Source: Ensifer sp. PDNC004 (GTDB taxonomy: Bacteria > Pseudomonadota > Alphaproteobacteria > Rhizobiales > Rhizobiaceae). From it: 64,000 bases of DNA. Shown in pieces: positions 8,946 through 17,297 of the stretch. Under the pieces are notes generated by a model that saw only the letters and a program-made list of their open reading frames with translations, was not told the origin of the DNA and ran no database searches. The stretch covers positions 3,374,501-3,438,500 of the forward strand of contig NZ_CP070353.1 in assembly GCF_016919405.1 (NCBI RefSeq). The letters are read 5' to 3'. Made by a program: the position numbers and the translations under genes. Position 1 is the stretch's first letter, and every line of letters begins with the position of its first letter.

Positions 8946-9269
8946 ATGCATAGGCTGGTCCTTGTTTCCATGATCGTCGTCACCGCGGCAACGTCGTTTG
9001 CCGCTCCCTCCTTTGCCCAAAGCGCCGGCGGCAAAAGCCGTGGCGGCGGTGGTGGCGGCAACGGTTCTTCCGACAGCAGCGACTGGTATGCCGGCATCGG
9101 TTCCTTCACCCATTCCAACGACAGCTACAACCGGCGGCGCCCCAAGGTCATCCTGACGAAGTCGGGCGCCTATTGCGTCGAAAACCGCCGATGGGTCGAC
9201 GCCTCGGGCAAGGTGCATTTTTCGCCTTACCGCGAGTGCCGTGACCGCATCGATATCGCCGTGGACTGA
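8946..9269 (+). CDS. Small secreted Gly-rich hypothetical protein
   Basis: The 107-residue protein has a clear signal peptide, with a hydrophobic core after MHRLVL and a probable signal peptidase I site after PSFAQ at residue 25. A Gly/Ser-rich linker (about residues 28-46) follows, then a compact C-terminal region with two cysteines (AYCVE and YRECRD) that could form a disulfide. The start is fixed by a strong GGGAGGT Shine-Dalgarno at 8934-8940 in front of the ATG at 8946. A strong intrinsic terminator follows the stop, so it is a monocistronic unit. I recognise no family; export to the periplasm or cell surface is the only supported inference. Confidence 0.75.
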   Translation: MHRLVLVSMIVVTAATSFAAPSFAQSAGGKSRGGGGGGNGSSDSSDWYAGIGSFTHSNDSYNRRRPKVILTKSGAYCVENRRWVDASGKVHFSPYRECRDRIDIAVD

Positions 9270-9288
9270 TCGACGTAGAGCTTTGAGA

Positions 9289-9323
9289 GGGAGGCGGGCG
9301 CGCAATCGCCCGCCTCCCTTTTT
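9289..9323 (+). terminator. Rho-independent terminator of the small secreted protein gene
   Basis: A perfect 12-bp GC-rich stem (GGGAGGCGGGCG with CGCCCGCCTCCC) encloses a 6-nt loop and is followed by five thymines. It begins 20 nt after the stop codon at 9269. Confidence 0.92.
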
Positions 9324-9446
9324 GTTGATCTCCTGCCGCCGGTCTTCTGCGGGTTGCCGGCAGATCGCTACCGCAATTTAAACTTTCCGAAAGGTCGCGC
9401 GCCTAATGTTGTGCTGCCCGTTCAGGGCTTTTTGCAATTTCTGGAT

Positions 9447-10127
9447 ATGACGGCGGAGTCCACCCTCGTGAAGGCTATCCTCGGCAAGATCAGGCCATCA
9501 AAGAGACTGCTCGTCATTCTCACGGCGGCCTTCGGTGTTTCCGCCGCTTCGGGCGGCGCTGCCGTCTATGTCAGCCGCGACGCGCTGATGGCGGAACTTT
9601 CCAAACCGAAGGTGTCGGGCCTCGAATGCACGGCCATTCGCACGCTGAAGCTCGGCCACAACGGCCAACGCTGGATCCGCATGCACGTCAAGACCGACCG
9701 CGCCGACGGCCAGGCGCGCATGCGCACGGCGTTGCGCGTCGTCGGCGCCCTGGCGAAGGCTGAGCGGGCAGATCTCTATCAGGTCGTCGTGCTCGATTCC
9801 GCCGGCCCTGAAAACCGGGCCGATGTGCGCGGTGCCGCGATCGGTGCGGAGGTGCTCTTCGCCCCCGGTCCACAGAGCGTTCCGGGCATGAGCGAGACGT
9901 TTCGAGCGTTCTACAATGACGGCACGGCCAATTCTGTCGGCGTCTTCCATGGCAAGACCGTCGACCTTTCGATGGATGACATCCGCACGATGATGGCGGC
10001 CATGGACGACCATTCGCCATGCATCGATCCGTCGGCCGCACCGGCCGATGGCGCGACCGCCGAGGGCGGCGCCGGCGAACACGAGGCCAAACCGGCCGAG
10101 ACCGCCGAGGCGCCCGCGGGCCACTAG
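9447..10127 (+). CDS. Single-pass membrane-anchored hypothetical protein
   Basis: The 226-residue protein has one N-terminal membrane segment (RLLVILTAAFGVSAAS, about residues 19-42). A soluble domain of about 140 residues, presumably periplasmic, follows, and the tail is low-complexity and rich in Ala, Glu and Gly. Within the soluble domain an ECTAIRTLKLGH stretch and a DHSPC motif place two cysteines near its ends. The frame is open from a TTG at 9354, but the ATG at 9447 puts the charged residues and membrane anchor in the usual order; neither start has a good Shine-Dalgarno. It is convergent with lysS. I do not recognise the family. Confidence 0.7.
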   Translation: MTAESTLVKAILGKIRPSKRLLVILTAAFGVSAASGGAAVYVSRDALMAELSKPKVSGLECTAIRTLKLGHNGQRWIRMHVKTDRADGQARMRTALRVVGALAKAERADLYQVVVLDSAGPENRADVRGAAIGAEVLFAPGPQSVPGMSETFRAFYNDGTANSVGVFHGKTVDLSMDDIRTMMAAMDDHSPCIDPSAAPADGATAEGGAGEHEAKPAETAEAPAGH

Positions 10128-10163
10128 GCCCGGATCACGTCCGGCTATCCGATCCCTCAACTG

Positions 10164-10194
10164 AAAAAGGCCCGGCGCGTGAGCGGCGGGCCTT
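10164..10194 (-). terminator. Intrinsic terminator for lysS (possibly bidirectional)
   Basis: An 8-bp AAGGCCCG/CGGGCCTT stem is followed on the minus strand by a run of five thymines. It lies 26 nt beyond the lysS stop and 37 nt beyond the convergent membrane protein gene. Confidence 0.8.
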
Positions 10195-10219
10195 CGTGTT
10201 CGTGGCGATGCGACCTTGA

Positions 10220-11716
10220 TCAGTCAGCCTTCTGCCGGCGGGCCGGGAAGAGGATGACGTCGCGGATCGACGGTGCATTGGTCAAAAGCATGATCAGGCG
10301 GTCGACGCCGATGCCGAGGCCGCCGGCAGGCGGCATGCCCTGATCGATCGCGTCAAGGAACTCGTCGTCGAGCTGCTTGGCCTTTTCGCCGCGCGCATGC
10401 GCCTGCTCCAGCTGCTCGACCATGCGGGCGCGCTGCTCTTCCGGATCGTTCAGTTCGGAGAAGGCATTGCCCAGTTCCCAGGCGTTGCAATAGGTCTCGA
10501 AACGCTCGACGAGGCGCGGCTCGCCCGGCACTTCCTTGGCAAAGGGCGAGATGTCCTTCGGGAAATGCGTGACGTGGGCGGGCTGGATCAGCGTGCCTTC
10601 GACCTTCTCTTCGAAGATGAAGGCGAGGCACTCGCCCCAGGTCCAGTCCTTCTCGACCTCGAAGCCGGCAGCCTTGGCGGCAGCGCGGGCTTCCTCGTCG
10701 GTCTTCATCGCCAGGAAGTCGATACCGGTCGCTTCCTTGACGGCGTCAGGCATCGGCACGCGACGGAACGGACCCTTGAAGGAGATTTCCTTATCGCCAT
10801 AGGCAAACTCGGTCGAACCGTGGATCGCCATGGCCAGCTCACCGAACAGCCGCTCGACGAGGTCCATGATGTCCTCGTAGTCGGCATAGGCCCAGTAGCA
10901 CTCCATCATGGTGAATTCCGGATTGTGCCGGGTGGAGACGCCTTCGTTGCGGAAGTTGCGGTTGATCTCGAAGACCTTGTCGGTGAGGCCCGAGACCAGC
11001 GTGCGCTTCAGGTACAGTTCCGGCGCGATGCGCAGGAACATGTCGAGCTTCAGCGTGTTGTGATGCGTCTTGAACGGCTCGGCGGTGGCGCCGCCATAGA
11101 CCGAATGCAGCATCGGCGTCTCGACTTCCATGAAGCCGTCGTTTTCCATGAAGCGACGGATGCCCGAGACGATCTTGCTGCGCTGCTGGAAGCGCAGCTT
11201 CGATTCCTCGTTGGTCATGATGTCGAGGTGACGCTTGCGGTAGCGGATCTCGATGTCGGAGAGGCCGTGCCACTTCTCGGGCATCGGCAGCAGCGACTTC
11301 GTCAGCATCGTGATCGCCTGCGCGTTGATCGTCAGCTCGCCACGCTTGGTGCGGCGCACGACGCCGGTCACGCCGATGATGTCGCCGATGTCGATCATCG
11401 GCAGCAGTCCGCGGGCTTCCTCGCTTGTCACGTCCTTGTGGCTGAAGATCTGGATCTTGCCCGACGCGTCATGGATGTCCATGAACATGCCGGAGTTGCG
11501 CGAGGAGTAGACGCGGCCGGCGACGGTCACGACATCCTGCGTCTCGGTATCCGGCTCCAGGCTCTCGTACTTGGCGGTCAGCTCGGCATTGCTCATCGTC
11601 CGGTGGAAATGCGCCGGATAGACGTCGCCGATCTGCTCACGCAAAAGCTTCAGCTTCTGTGCGCGCACTTCCGTGGCGTCGGAGGAGAGGCCAGTGGTCT
11701 CGGTCTTGTCGTTCAT
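10220..11716 (-). CDS. lysS: Lysyl-tRNA synthetase, class II
   Basis: The 498-residue protein charges tRNA-Lys with lysine in the cytoplasm. An N-terminal OB-fold anticodon-binding domain covers about residues 60-165. Class II motif 2 is seen as the FRNEGVSTRHNPEFT segment, and motif 3 as GLGIGVDRLIMLL near the C-terminus. Length and motif order match bacterial LysRS. The gene starts 10 nt after the gltX stop on the same strand, so the two synthetases form an operon, and a terminator follows at 10164-10194. Nothing about it looks degenerate. Confidence 0.97.
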   Translation of the reverse strand: MNDKTETTGLSSDATEVRAQKLKLLREQIGDVYPAHFHRTMSNAELTAKYESLEPDTETQDVVTVAGRVYSSRNSGMFMDIHDASGKIQIFSHKDVTSEEARGLLPMIDIGDIIGVTGVVRRTKRGELTINAQAITMLTKSLLPMPEKWHGLSDIEIRYRKRHLDIMTNEESKLRFQQRSKIVSGIRRFMENDGFMEVETPMLHSVYGGATAEPFKTHHNTLKLDMFLRIAPELYLKRTLVSGLTDKVFEINRNFRNEGVSTRHNPEFTMMECYWAYADYEDIMDLVERLFGELAMAIHGSTEFAYGDKEISFKGPFRRVPMPDAVKEATGIDFLAMKTDEEARAAAKAAGFEVEKDWTWGECLAFIFEEKVEGTLIQPAHVTHFPKDISPFAKEVPGEPRLVERFETYCNAWELGNAFSELNDPEEQRARMVEQLEQAHARGEKAKQLDDEFLDAIDQGMPPAGGLGIGVDRLIMLLTNAPSIRDVILFPARRQKAD

Positions 11717-11726
11717 CGTGCTCTCC

Positions 11727-13184
11727 TTACTTTCCGCTGCCGACCATGGAGGCGACCACCTGGGACGCGACCTTCAGGCGTTGGCGGACCACGGCGCGGC
11801 CGAGGATTTCCATGCTGTCGAACAGCGGCAGCGAGCGCTGCGAGCCGGACACGGACACGAAGAGCGGCGCCAGGATCACCTTCAGCTTCTTGCCCATGCG
11901 CTCGGCGATCGCACGCAGTTCGGCCTCGATCGATTCCTTGTTCCATTCGAGGATCTTTTCAAGGTCCGGCTGAACGGTGTTGAGGATCTCGAGCAACTCT
12001 TCGGGCGTCGACTTGACGCCGGCGAAGGCTTCGGGCTTGAGGCCAAGGTCCGACTTCAGAAGGAAGCCTGCGAGATCGGGCAGTTCGCCGAGCTTGGAAA
12101 TGCGCGACTGGCTGAGCTTCAGGCCCTGTTTCAGGCGGTCGTTTTCCATGGCCCAGGCAAGGACGCGGGCGGCGAATTCTTCTTCCGAAAGCTTCTCGCG
12201 GATCCAGCGGGCGTTCAGCCAGTCGAGCTTCTGTATGTCGAAGATCGCGCCGGCCTTGGAGAGGTTTTCCGAGTCGAACTTTGCAGCCAGTTCCTCGATC
12301 GTCAGCAGCTCCTCGCCTTCGGCGATCTGGATGAAGAACAGGCCGAGGAAGTTCATCAGCGCTTCCGGCAGGTAGCCAAGAGCGGAGTAGTAGGAGATCG
12401 ACGTCGGGTTCTTGCGCTTCGACAGCTTCGACTTGTCGGCATTGCGCATCAGCGACAGGTGCATGAAGACCGGCGGTTCGAGGCCGAGATAGCGGTAGAT
12501 CAGGATGTGCTTCGGCACGGAGGCCAGCCACTCCTCGCCACGGGCGACGTGGGTGATCTTCATGAGGTGGTCGTCGACCACGTTGGCCATGTGGTAGGTC
12601 GGCATGCCGTCGGCCTTCAGGAGGACCTGCATGTCGACGGCATCCCACGGAATTTCCACGTCGCCATAGACGCCGTCAGTAAACTTGCACGAGCCCTCTG
12701 TCGGGATCTTCATGCGCACGACATGCGGCTCGCCGGCGGCAACGCGCGAGGTCACTTCCTCGGCGGACAGGTGGAGACACAGGCCGTCATACTTCGACGG
12801 CTTGCCGGCGGCGCGCTGGCTCTCGCGCATCTGCTCAAGCCGCTCGGGCGTGCAGAAGCAACGGAAGCCGTGACCGTTCTCGACGATCCTTTCGACGTAG
12901 GGGCGATACATGTCCTTGCGGTCGCTCTGGCGGTAGGGACCGTAAGGGCCACCGACATCAGGACCTTCCGACCATTCGAGCCCGCACCATTTCAGCGCGT
13001 CCAGCACCTTCTGTTCGAACTCCGGCGTCGAGCGGGTGGCATCGGTGTCTTCGATGCGCAGGATGAATTCGCCGCCGTGCTTCTTTGCGAAGAGGTAGTT
13101 GAACAGAGCGATATAGGCGGTGCCGACATGCGGCTCGCCGGTGGGGGAGGGTGCGATGCGTACCCGGACTGCTGAATTTGCCAT
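11727..13184 (-). CDS. gltX: Glutamyl-tRNA synthetase, class I
   Basis: The 485-residue protein starts MANSAVRVRIAPSPTGEPHVG, where HVGT is the class I HIGH-type ATP-binding motif. The second signature KLSKRKN corresponds to KMSKS. The size is right for a bacterial GluRS, with a C-terminal anticodon-binding helical domain. It attaches glutamate to tRNA-Glu and, in organisms lacking GlnRS, also to tRNA-Gln. It is the promoter-proximal gene of a gltX-lysS pair. Rhizobia often carry two gltX copies; nothing in this window shows which copy this is or whether it discriminates between the two tRNAs. Confidence 0.97.
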   Translation of the reverse strand: MANSAVRVRIAPSPTGEPHVGTAYIALFNYLFAKKHGGEFILRIEDTDATRSTPEFEQKVLDALKWCGLEWSEGPDVGGPYGPYRQSDRKDMYRPYVERIVENGHGFRCFCTPERLEQMRESQRAAGKPSKYDGLCLHLSAEEVTSRVAAGEPHVVRMKIPTEGSCKFTDGVYGDVEIPWDAVDMQVLLKADGMPTYHMANVVDDHLMKITHVARGEEWLASVPKHILIYRYLGLEPPVFMHLSLMRNADKSKLSKRKNPTSISYYSALGYLPEALMNFLGLFFIQIAEGEELLTIEELAAKFDSENLSKAGAIFDIQKLDWLNARWIREKLSEEEFAARVLAWAMENDRLKQGLKLSQSRISKLGELPDLAGFLLKSDLGLKPEAFAGVKSTPEELLEILNTVQPDLEKILEWNKESIEAELRAIAERMGKKLKVILAPLFVSVSGSQRSLPLFDSMEILGRAVVRQRLKVASQVVASMVGSGK

Positions 13185-13376
13185 GGTCTTTGCCCGTCTG
13201 ACGTGCTTTTCGCCCCTTGCCGGAGAAGAAACCGGCCGCCGGGGGCGCGCATTTTATGGGAAGGAAAGGCCCGCAAGGGTGCCGCAACAACGGTATCGGC
13301 AGGCTATTCCAATAGGCTCGCGTGAGACCATAGAACGCCGATCATGTCAACGGAAACCCGATCACGCCGGTTTTTG

Positions 13377-13405
13377 TTGACACTGCCGCCTGCGGGCGTT
13401 AATGA
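13377..13405 (+). promoter_or_regulatory. Sigma-70-type promoter of the ArsR gene
   Basis: TTGACA at 13377-13382 is separated by exactly 17 nt from TAATGA at 13400-13405. The start codon follows at 13442, giving a short leader. Confidence 0.75.
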
Positions 13406-13432
13406 ACCAAAAGGTTATTTAACTGAAAGGTT
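13405..13432 (+). promoter_or_regulatory. Probable ArsR autoregulatory operator (two direct half-palindromes)
   Basis: AACCAAAAGGTT at 13405-13416 and AACTGAAAGGTT at 13421-13432 are two related AACC-N4-GGTT elements whose starts are 16 nt apart. They overlap the transcription start and Shine-Dalgarno region. This placement suits repression by the ArsR protein encoded immediately downstream. Confidence 0.6.
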
Positions 13433-13441
13433 TTTTAGAAA

Positions 13442-13789
13442 ATGCCGGAAGATCGCTTGTCGACGACGCTCTCAGCCCTGGCCGATCCAACGCGAAGGGC
13501 CATTCTCGCCCGCCTCGCACTTGGCGAGGCCTCGGTCGGCGAGCTGGCGGAGCCCTTCGAAATGAGCCTGCCGGCAGTCTCCAAGCATCTCAAGGTTCTC
13601 GAGCGCGCCGGGCTGATCAGCCGCGGCCGCGAAGCGCAGTGGCGACCGTGCAAGCTTGAAGCCGCTCCGCTGAAGGACGTCAACAGCTGGCTCGACGGCT
13701 ACCGCCGCTTCTGGGAGCAGAAGTTCGACCGTCTCGACGCCTATCTGCAGGAACTCCAGCACATCGACCCCGGCGCCGGCAAGAACTGA
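13442..13789 (+). CDS. ArsR/SmtB-family winged-helix transcriptional regulator
   Basis: The 115-residue protein has the compact ArsR fold. ALADPTRRAILARLALGEAS forms the first helices. The recognition helix is SLPAVSKHLKVLERAGLI, followed by the wing GREAQWRPC. There is no CxC metal-binding motif in the DNA-binding helix, so it is probably not a classical arsenic sensor; it resembles the ArsR proteins paired with SRPBCC or VOC genes. Its promoter and a repeated AACC-N4-GGTT operator overlap the start region, suggesting autorepression. A VOC-family gene lies 224 bp downstream on the same strand and is a possible target. The signal sensed is unknown. Confidence 0.93.
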   Translation: MPEDRLSTTLSALADPTRRAILARLALGEASVGELAEPFEMSLPAVSKHLKVLERAGLISRGREAQWRPCKLEAAPLKDVNSWLDGYRRFWEQKFDRLDAYLQELQHIDPGAGKN

Positions 13790-14013
13790 TCGCTGCCCGT
13801 CTTCCGTCCCTGGCAATTCTGCGCTAAGCAGGGGACGTCGAAAAAGGCAGGACCGGATAAGGTAAGCCCGGTCCCTTCGGTTTTATAAACGAAGCTCTGC
13901 TCGAACGTCCCGTTCGAACCCACGACGTGGTTCCGATGCAATCGCATCGGTCCGCGGCGGGGTGTATGCAATCGACGCAGTCCGCCGCGTTTCTCGAACA
14001 CGGAGACTGTAAC

Positions 14014-14394
14014 ATGCGACTGAACCATATCGACCTCCATAGCCCTGTCGTTGCCGAAACGGCGTCCTTCCTCATCGATCACTTCGGCCTGACGCTGGTC
14101 GAAAAACGCGGCAAGGATGCCTTCTATCGCCTGACGGACAGTTCCGGCCTGGTGCTTGTCGTCAGTCCGCCGATCACCGCGCTCGGCGGCGGCGACCAGG
14201 TCAGCCTCGGGGCCCAGACCTACCACATCGGCTTTCTGCTGCCGGTGCGGGCCGAGGTCGACGACGTCTACCAGCGGGTGCGCGAAGCCGGTGTCCAGGT
14301 GATCCCGCCTGCCGACCGGCACGGTGCCTACGTCTTTTACGCGACGATCCCGGGCAACATCCTGGTCGAGGTCGGCCATCGTCCGGATGTTTGA
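14014..14394 (+). CDS. VOC-superfamily (glyoxalase/bleomycin resistance-like) protein
   Basis: The 126-residue protein is one VOC module. A metal-site region NHIDLHSPV opens the first beta-alpha unit, and a second unit begins YHIGFLLP. The final VEVGH segment resembles the usual VEV or VEL terminal motif. Such proteins bind divalent metals and catalyse isomerisations, dioxygenations or antibiotic sequestration, and the substrate cannot be predicted here. The ATG at 14014 is preferred over an upstream in-frame start because GGAG precedes it and the upstream residues are outside the fold. The 224-bp gap to the arsR gene contains two similar ATGCAATCG-containing stretches of unknown meaning. Confidence 0.85.
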   Translation: MRLNHIDLHSPVVAETASFLIDHFGLTLVEKRGKDAFYRLTDSSGLVLVVSPPITALGGGDQVSLGAQTYHIGFLLPVRAEVDDVYQRVREAGVQVIPPADRHGAYVFYATIPGNILVEVGHRPDV

Positions 14395-14572
14395 CGGGTT
14401 GAAGCCGGATCGGAACGTTTCCTGAAGAGATGCGTTGTCCAACCAGAAGGCGTGGAGACCGGCCCCGGCAGGCTCGACGGCAAGGGGAAACGACCCCGTT
14501 TGTCTTGCCGCCGATGGCTCGCGGTTGACGGCCGGTTTCGGGCTCCGCGTCTTCCAGAACTCCCGTAAGCAG

Positions 14573-14602
14573 AAGGCCCGCATCCTAGATGCGGGCCTTT
14601 TT
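14573..14602 (+). terminator. Intrinsic terminator between the VOC gene and terC
   Basis: A perfect 12-bp stem (AAGGCCCGCATC with GATGCGGGCCTT) around a 3-nt loop ends in five thymines. It separates the VOC gene from the convergent TerC gene. The 178 bp between the VOC stop and this hairpin contain no recognisable gene. Confidence 0.9.
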
Positions 14603-14631
14603 CATGACGGGATTGTTTTTCAGCCGGCTCG

Positions 14632-15381
14632 TCAGTCGAGCTTTCCGGCCTTCCTCAGGCGCGCATTGCGCGCCACCATATTGAGGATTTCGACCAGTGC
14701 CGAGAAGGCCATGGCGGCGTAGATGTAGCCCTTCGGCACATGCAGGCCCATGCCTTCGGCGATCAGCGTCGTACCGATCATCAGGAGGAAGGCGAGCGCC
14801 AGCATGACGATCGTCGGGTTCTTCTCGATGAAGTTGGCAAGCGGATTGGCGGCAACGAGCATGACCGTAACGGCGGCAACCACGGCGATGACCATGATCG
14901 GCAGGTGCGGGGTCATGCCGACGGCGGTGATGATGCTGTCGACGGAGAAGACGAGGTCGAGCAGAAGGATCTGGCCGATCGCGGCGCCGAAGCTGTTGAT
15001 CGCCGAGGAGGCAATGAAATCCTCGCCGTGATCGCTCGGATCGACGCTGTGGTGGATTTCCTTGGTCGCCTTCCAGACGAGGAACAGGCCGCCGGCGATC
15101 AGGATCATGTCCTTCCAGGAGAAGCCGTGGCCGAAGGCCTCGAACACAGGCGTCGTCAGCTTGACGATCCAGGCGACGGTGCCAAGCAGCGCCAGGCGCA
15201 TGACGAGCGCAAGGCCGATGCCGATGCGGCGGGCCTTTTCCCGGTGTTCGGGCGGCAGCTTGTTGGTGAGGATCGAGATGAAGATCAGGTTGTCGATGCC
15301 GAGAACCACCTCCATGACGACGAGGGTGACGAGGGCGACCCAGGCGGCGGGGTCTTGGGCAAGCAACAGGATATCCTGCAT
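14632..15381 (-). CDS. TerC-family integral membrane protein
   Basis: The 249-residue protein is predicted to have seven or so membrane segments. It carries the two hallmark acidic repeats of the TerC/YkoY family: [11 protein letters not shown] near residue 24 and [13 protein letters not shown] near 143. Members of this family are implicated in manganese export, in metalation of exported enzymes and in tellurite resistance. The gene stands alone. In other bacteria it is often controlled by a yybP-ykoY manganese riboswitch, but I see no convincing match in its leader. Instead the leader contains an antisense copy of a repeat also found at 44982-45082. Substrate is inferred only from the family. 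Confidence 0.92.
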   Translation of the reverse strand: MQDILLLAQDPAAWVALVTLVVMEVVLGIDNLIFISILTNKLPPEHREKARRIGIGLALVMRLALLGTVAWIVKLTTPVFEAFGHGFSWKDMILIAGGLFLVWKATKEIHHSVDPSDHGEDFIASSAINSFGAAIGQILLLDLVFSVDSIITAVGMTPHLPIMVIAVVAAVTVMLVAANPLANFIEKNPTIVMLALAFLLMIGTTLIAEGMGLHVPKGYIYAAMAFSALVEILNMVARNARLRKAGKLD

Positions 15382-15397
15382 CGGCGATCTTTCTCTT

Positions 15398-15455
15398 TCA
15401 GCACTTCAAAAGTTCCACAGCAGCCTTTGCGCGTCCGATAAACGCGCGGCGTTGT
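15398..15455 (+). repeat. Diverged copy of the hairpin repeat found at 44982-45082
   Basis: The segment contains the shared core CCTTTGCGCGT, a short loop, then ACGCGCGGCG. This folds into a GCGCGT/ACGCGC stem with outer ACAGC/GTTGT arms, matching the second hairpin of the element near 45050. The upstream ATG-bearing hairpin is missing here. It lies in the terC 5' leader, in the opposite orientation to terC. Confidence 0.7.
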
Positions 15456-15554
15456 GGGGGATGGCGCGTCGTCGCGCGAGAATCGCCGAAAGTATTTAAG
15501 AAACATTGCGGAAGAGACAAGCGCCGCCGCCTTATTGTGGCGGCGCTTTACCGT

Positions 15555-16394
15555 TTACGATTTGACCGGAATCCACATTTCGACGACGCCCATGCCCGAA
15601 TGCGGGTCAAAGCGCTCGTCATAGCGTTCGATAAGGTCAGGTGTTTCTCCGTGCTGCAGCCCGGATTCCGGCAGCCATGTTCCGAAGACGTAGTCGGCGG
15701 TTTTGGCGATCGCGGAGATGTGGCCACGATGCAGAAAGACAGCGTAGCGCTGTTTCGGCAACCTCACTGTCGAAAAGCCCTCGGCCAAATCGTCGGCGTC
15801 GCTGATTTCGGCCGCCGCCATGTAGCGGAAGGTGCCGGCCTCGCCGTCGCTGTCACTGCACACACCATAGGCGATGTCGCCCCTCTGCCCGGGTATCGAC
15901 CCGAAATGGCGGTTGAATCGTTGCCAGAGCGACGGGATGCCCTGGGTGCGGCCGTAGGCGTAGGTTTCCGAAAGGCCCGCCAAAAGCAACGGCGGGCTGT
16001 CTTCGAAGCGGGGCGGGTCGATCTTGAGAAGGCGGGTATCGTCCATCCTTAAAGGTTCCATCAGTTCGATGTTTCGAATGTGCCTTTGCTTGCGAACCGT
16101 TTCGGGTGTCACGCCGAACTGGTCGCGAAAGGCACGGGTGAAAGCCTCGTGCGAGCTGTAGCCCGCATCGAGTGCCACCGAGAGAATGCTGATGGAGCCA
16201 TCGGCAAGCGCGCTGGCGGCATCGCTGAGACGCCGTCCGCGGATATAGGCGGTGATCGAGCGGCCGGTGACCAGCCCGAAAACGCGCGAAAGATGGAAGC
16301 GCGAAAGGCCCGCGGCCCCGGCGATTTCATCCAGCGATATCTCTTTTGCGAAATGGCTCTCGATGAACCAGACCGCCCGTCCGATTGCACTCAT
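15555..16394 (-). CDS. AraC-family regulator with C-terminal GyrI-like effector-binding domain
   Basis: The 279-residue protein carries its AraC-type double helix-turn-helix at the N-terminus (about residues 5-105), with IAGAAGLSRFHLSRVF and the second motif ALDAGYSSHEAFTRAF. The C-terminal half (about 125-279) resembles the GyrI/Rob small-molecule-binding domain, with a closing MGVVEMWIPV segment. This Rob/SoxS-like architecture typically senses amphipathic compounds and activates efflux or stress genes. A GTG six nt upstream is possible, but AGGGGAG is best spaced from the ATG at 16394. The emr efflux unit lies 1 kb to the right but has its own TetR regulator. The target is unknown. Confidence 0.92.
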   Translation of the reverse strand: MSAIGRAVWFIESHFAKEISLDEIAGAAGLSRFHLSRVFGLVTGRSITAYIRGRRLSDAASALADGSISILSVALDAGYSSHEAFTRAFRDQFGVTPETVRKQRHIRNIELMEPLRMDDTRLLKIDPPRFEDSPPLLLAGLSETYAYGRTQGIPSLWQRFNRHFGSIPGQRGDIAYGVCSDSDGEAGTFRYMAAAEISDADDLAEGFSTVRLPKQRYAVFLHRGHISAIAKTADYVFGTWLPESGLQHGETPDLIERYDERFDPHSGMGVVEMWIPVKS

Positions 16395-16505
16395 CTTCAC
16401 TCCCCTGGCAACGCCCTTTTGATAGGGGCTCGGCTGAAGGCGCGCTTGATCGAAATTGCTCGATTGAAACGCAGGAGGGCTGAATGAGGTTCGGCGTCAG
16501 TCCGC

Positions 16506-17210
16506 CTATTTCTTCTTCTTCGGACCGTAGGCGGACATGAAGACGCGGACAGCGGCGGTGACCGTCGCCTCGATCTGTTCTTTCGGCGGTGCCGAACACA
16601 TGCCGCCGAAAAGCCGGTGCTTGAAGAGGCCGGCTTGGGCCATCTCGATAAACTGGCGGGCGGCCATTTCTGTGTTGTCGATGTCGAGCACGCCGGTCGG
16701 GACCTGGCGGTCGAGATAGGCCTTGAGCACAGTGTAGCCGTTCTCCGGTGCTTCGCTGAAGAAGCGCTCGGCCAGATGCGGCATGCGGTCGATCACGCCG
16801 ATCACCATGCGCATGGAGCGGATCGTCTCTTCCGCCGTCATGCTGGTCGTCAGAGTCACACCGAAATCGTAGAGCGACTCTTCCACGTCGTCGTGATCGT
16901 TGAGCGCGTGCTTGGCGGTCTGGACCACCCGGGTCTTGCCCTTGACGATCAGCGCCTTGAAAAGGTCTTCCTTGTTCTCGAAATAGACGTAGAGCGTGCC
17001 CTTGGAGACGCCGGCCTCGCGGGTGATGTCGTTCATGCTGGCGGCGTCGAAGCCCTGGCTCAGGAACGCGCGTCGCGCGCCTTCGAGGATCTGCTCACGC
17101 TTGGCGGGATCCTCGCCGGCAGCGTGTCGGCCGCCGCCCGAACAGAGATCCTCATCCATGCCGGCTGCCGGCTGCATGATGTCCTGGGTTCCGCTCTTTG
17201 CCCCACTCAT
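16506..17210 (-). CDS. TetR-family repressor, EmrR-like, divergent from emrAB
   Basis: The 234-residue protein has an N-terminal TetR HTH (about residues 37-85) with the recognition segment ITREAGVSKGTLYVYFENKEDLF, a larger helical ligand-binding domain, and an unusual KKKK C-terminus. It is divergently transcribed from the HlyD/EmrB-type efflux genes, and two near-identical 16-bp palindromes lie in the shared 177-bp region. In Sinorhizobium meliloti a TetR repressor (EmrR) in this arrangement controls emrAB and responds to the flavonoid luteolin; I recall this from the literature and infer the same role here. It has a 30-residue low-complexity leader before the HTH. Confidence 0.9.
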   Translation of the reverse strand: MSGAKSGTQDIMQPAAGMDEDLCSGGGRHAAGEDPAKREQILEGARRAFLSQGFDAASMNDITREAGVSKGTLYVYFENKEDLFKALIVKGKTRVVQTAKHALNDHDDVEESLYDFGVTLTTSMTAEETIRSMRMVIGVIDRMPHLAERFFSEAPENGYTVLKAYLDRQVPTGVLDIDNTEMAARQFIEMAQAGLFKHRLFGGMCSAPPKEQIEATVTAAVRVFMSAYGPKKKK

Positions 17211-17239
17211 GATGGTCGCTTGTTTCCGTCCTGCTCATA

Positions 17240-17277
17240 TTAAATCTTAGTCATCGAATTAAATCTTAGTCATCGAA
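17240..17277. repeat. Two tandem 19-bp direct repeats in the tetR-emrA intergenic region
   Basis: TTAAATCTTAGTCATCGAA occurs twice back to back, at 17240-17258 and 17259-17277. The second copy runs into the first palindromic operator. It lies upstream of tetR and may duplicate promoter or binding-site elements, or be a recent slippage duplication. Confidence 0.85.
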
Positions 17278-17289
17278 CCGCGCGGTTCG
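17274..17289. promoter_or_regulatory. TetR operator O1 (perfect 16-bp palindrome)
   Basis: CGAACCGCGCGGTTCG is a perfect palindrome 64 bp upstream of the tetR start codon. It shares the CGAACCG-N2-CGGTTC core with the second site at 17337-17352, which identifies both as sites for the same dimeric regulator. Confidence 0.8.
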
Positions 17290-17297
17290 ATTTCCTC

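Noticed and set aside
10397..13175. Two long plus-strand frames (528 and 500 codons) opposite lysS and gltX
   Set aside because: Both are antisense shadows of conserved tRNA synthetases with no recognisable domains or start signals.
14435..14722. 95-codon plus-strand frame after the VOC gene
   Set aside because: It runs through a strong terminator into the 3' end of terC and has no start signal or family features.
15382..15540. yybP-ykoY manganese riboswitch in the terC leader
   Set aside because: No matching conserved loops could be recognised; the only structure is the hairpin repeat in opposite orientation.
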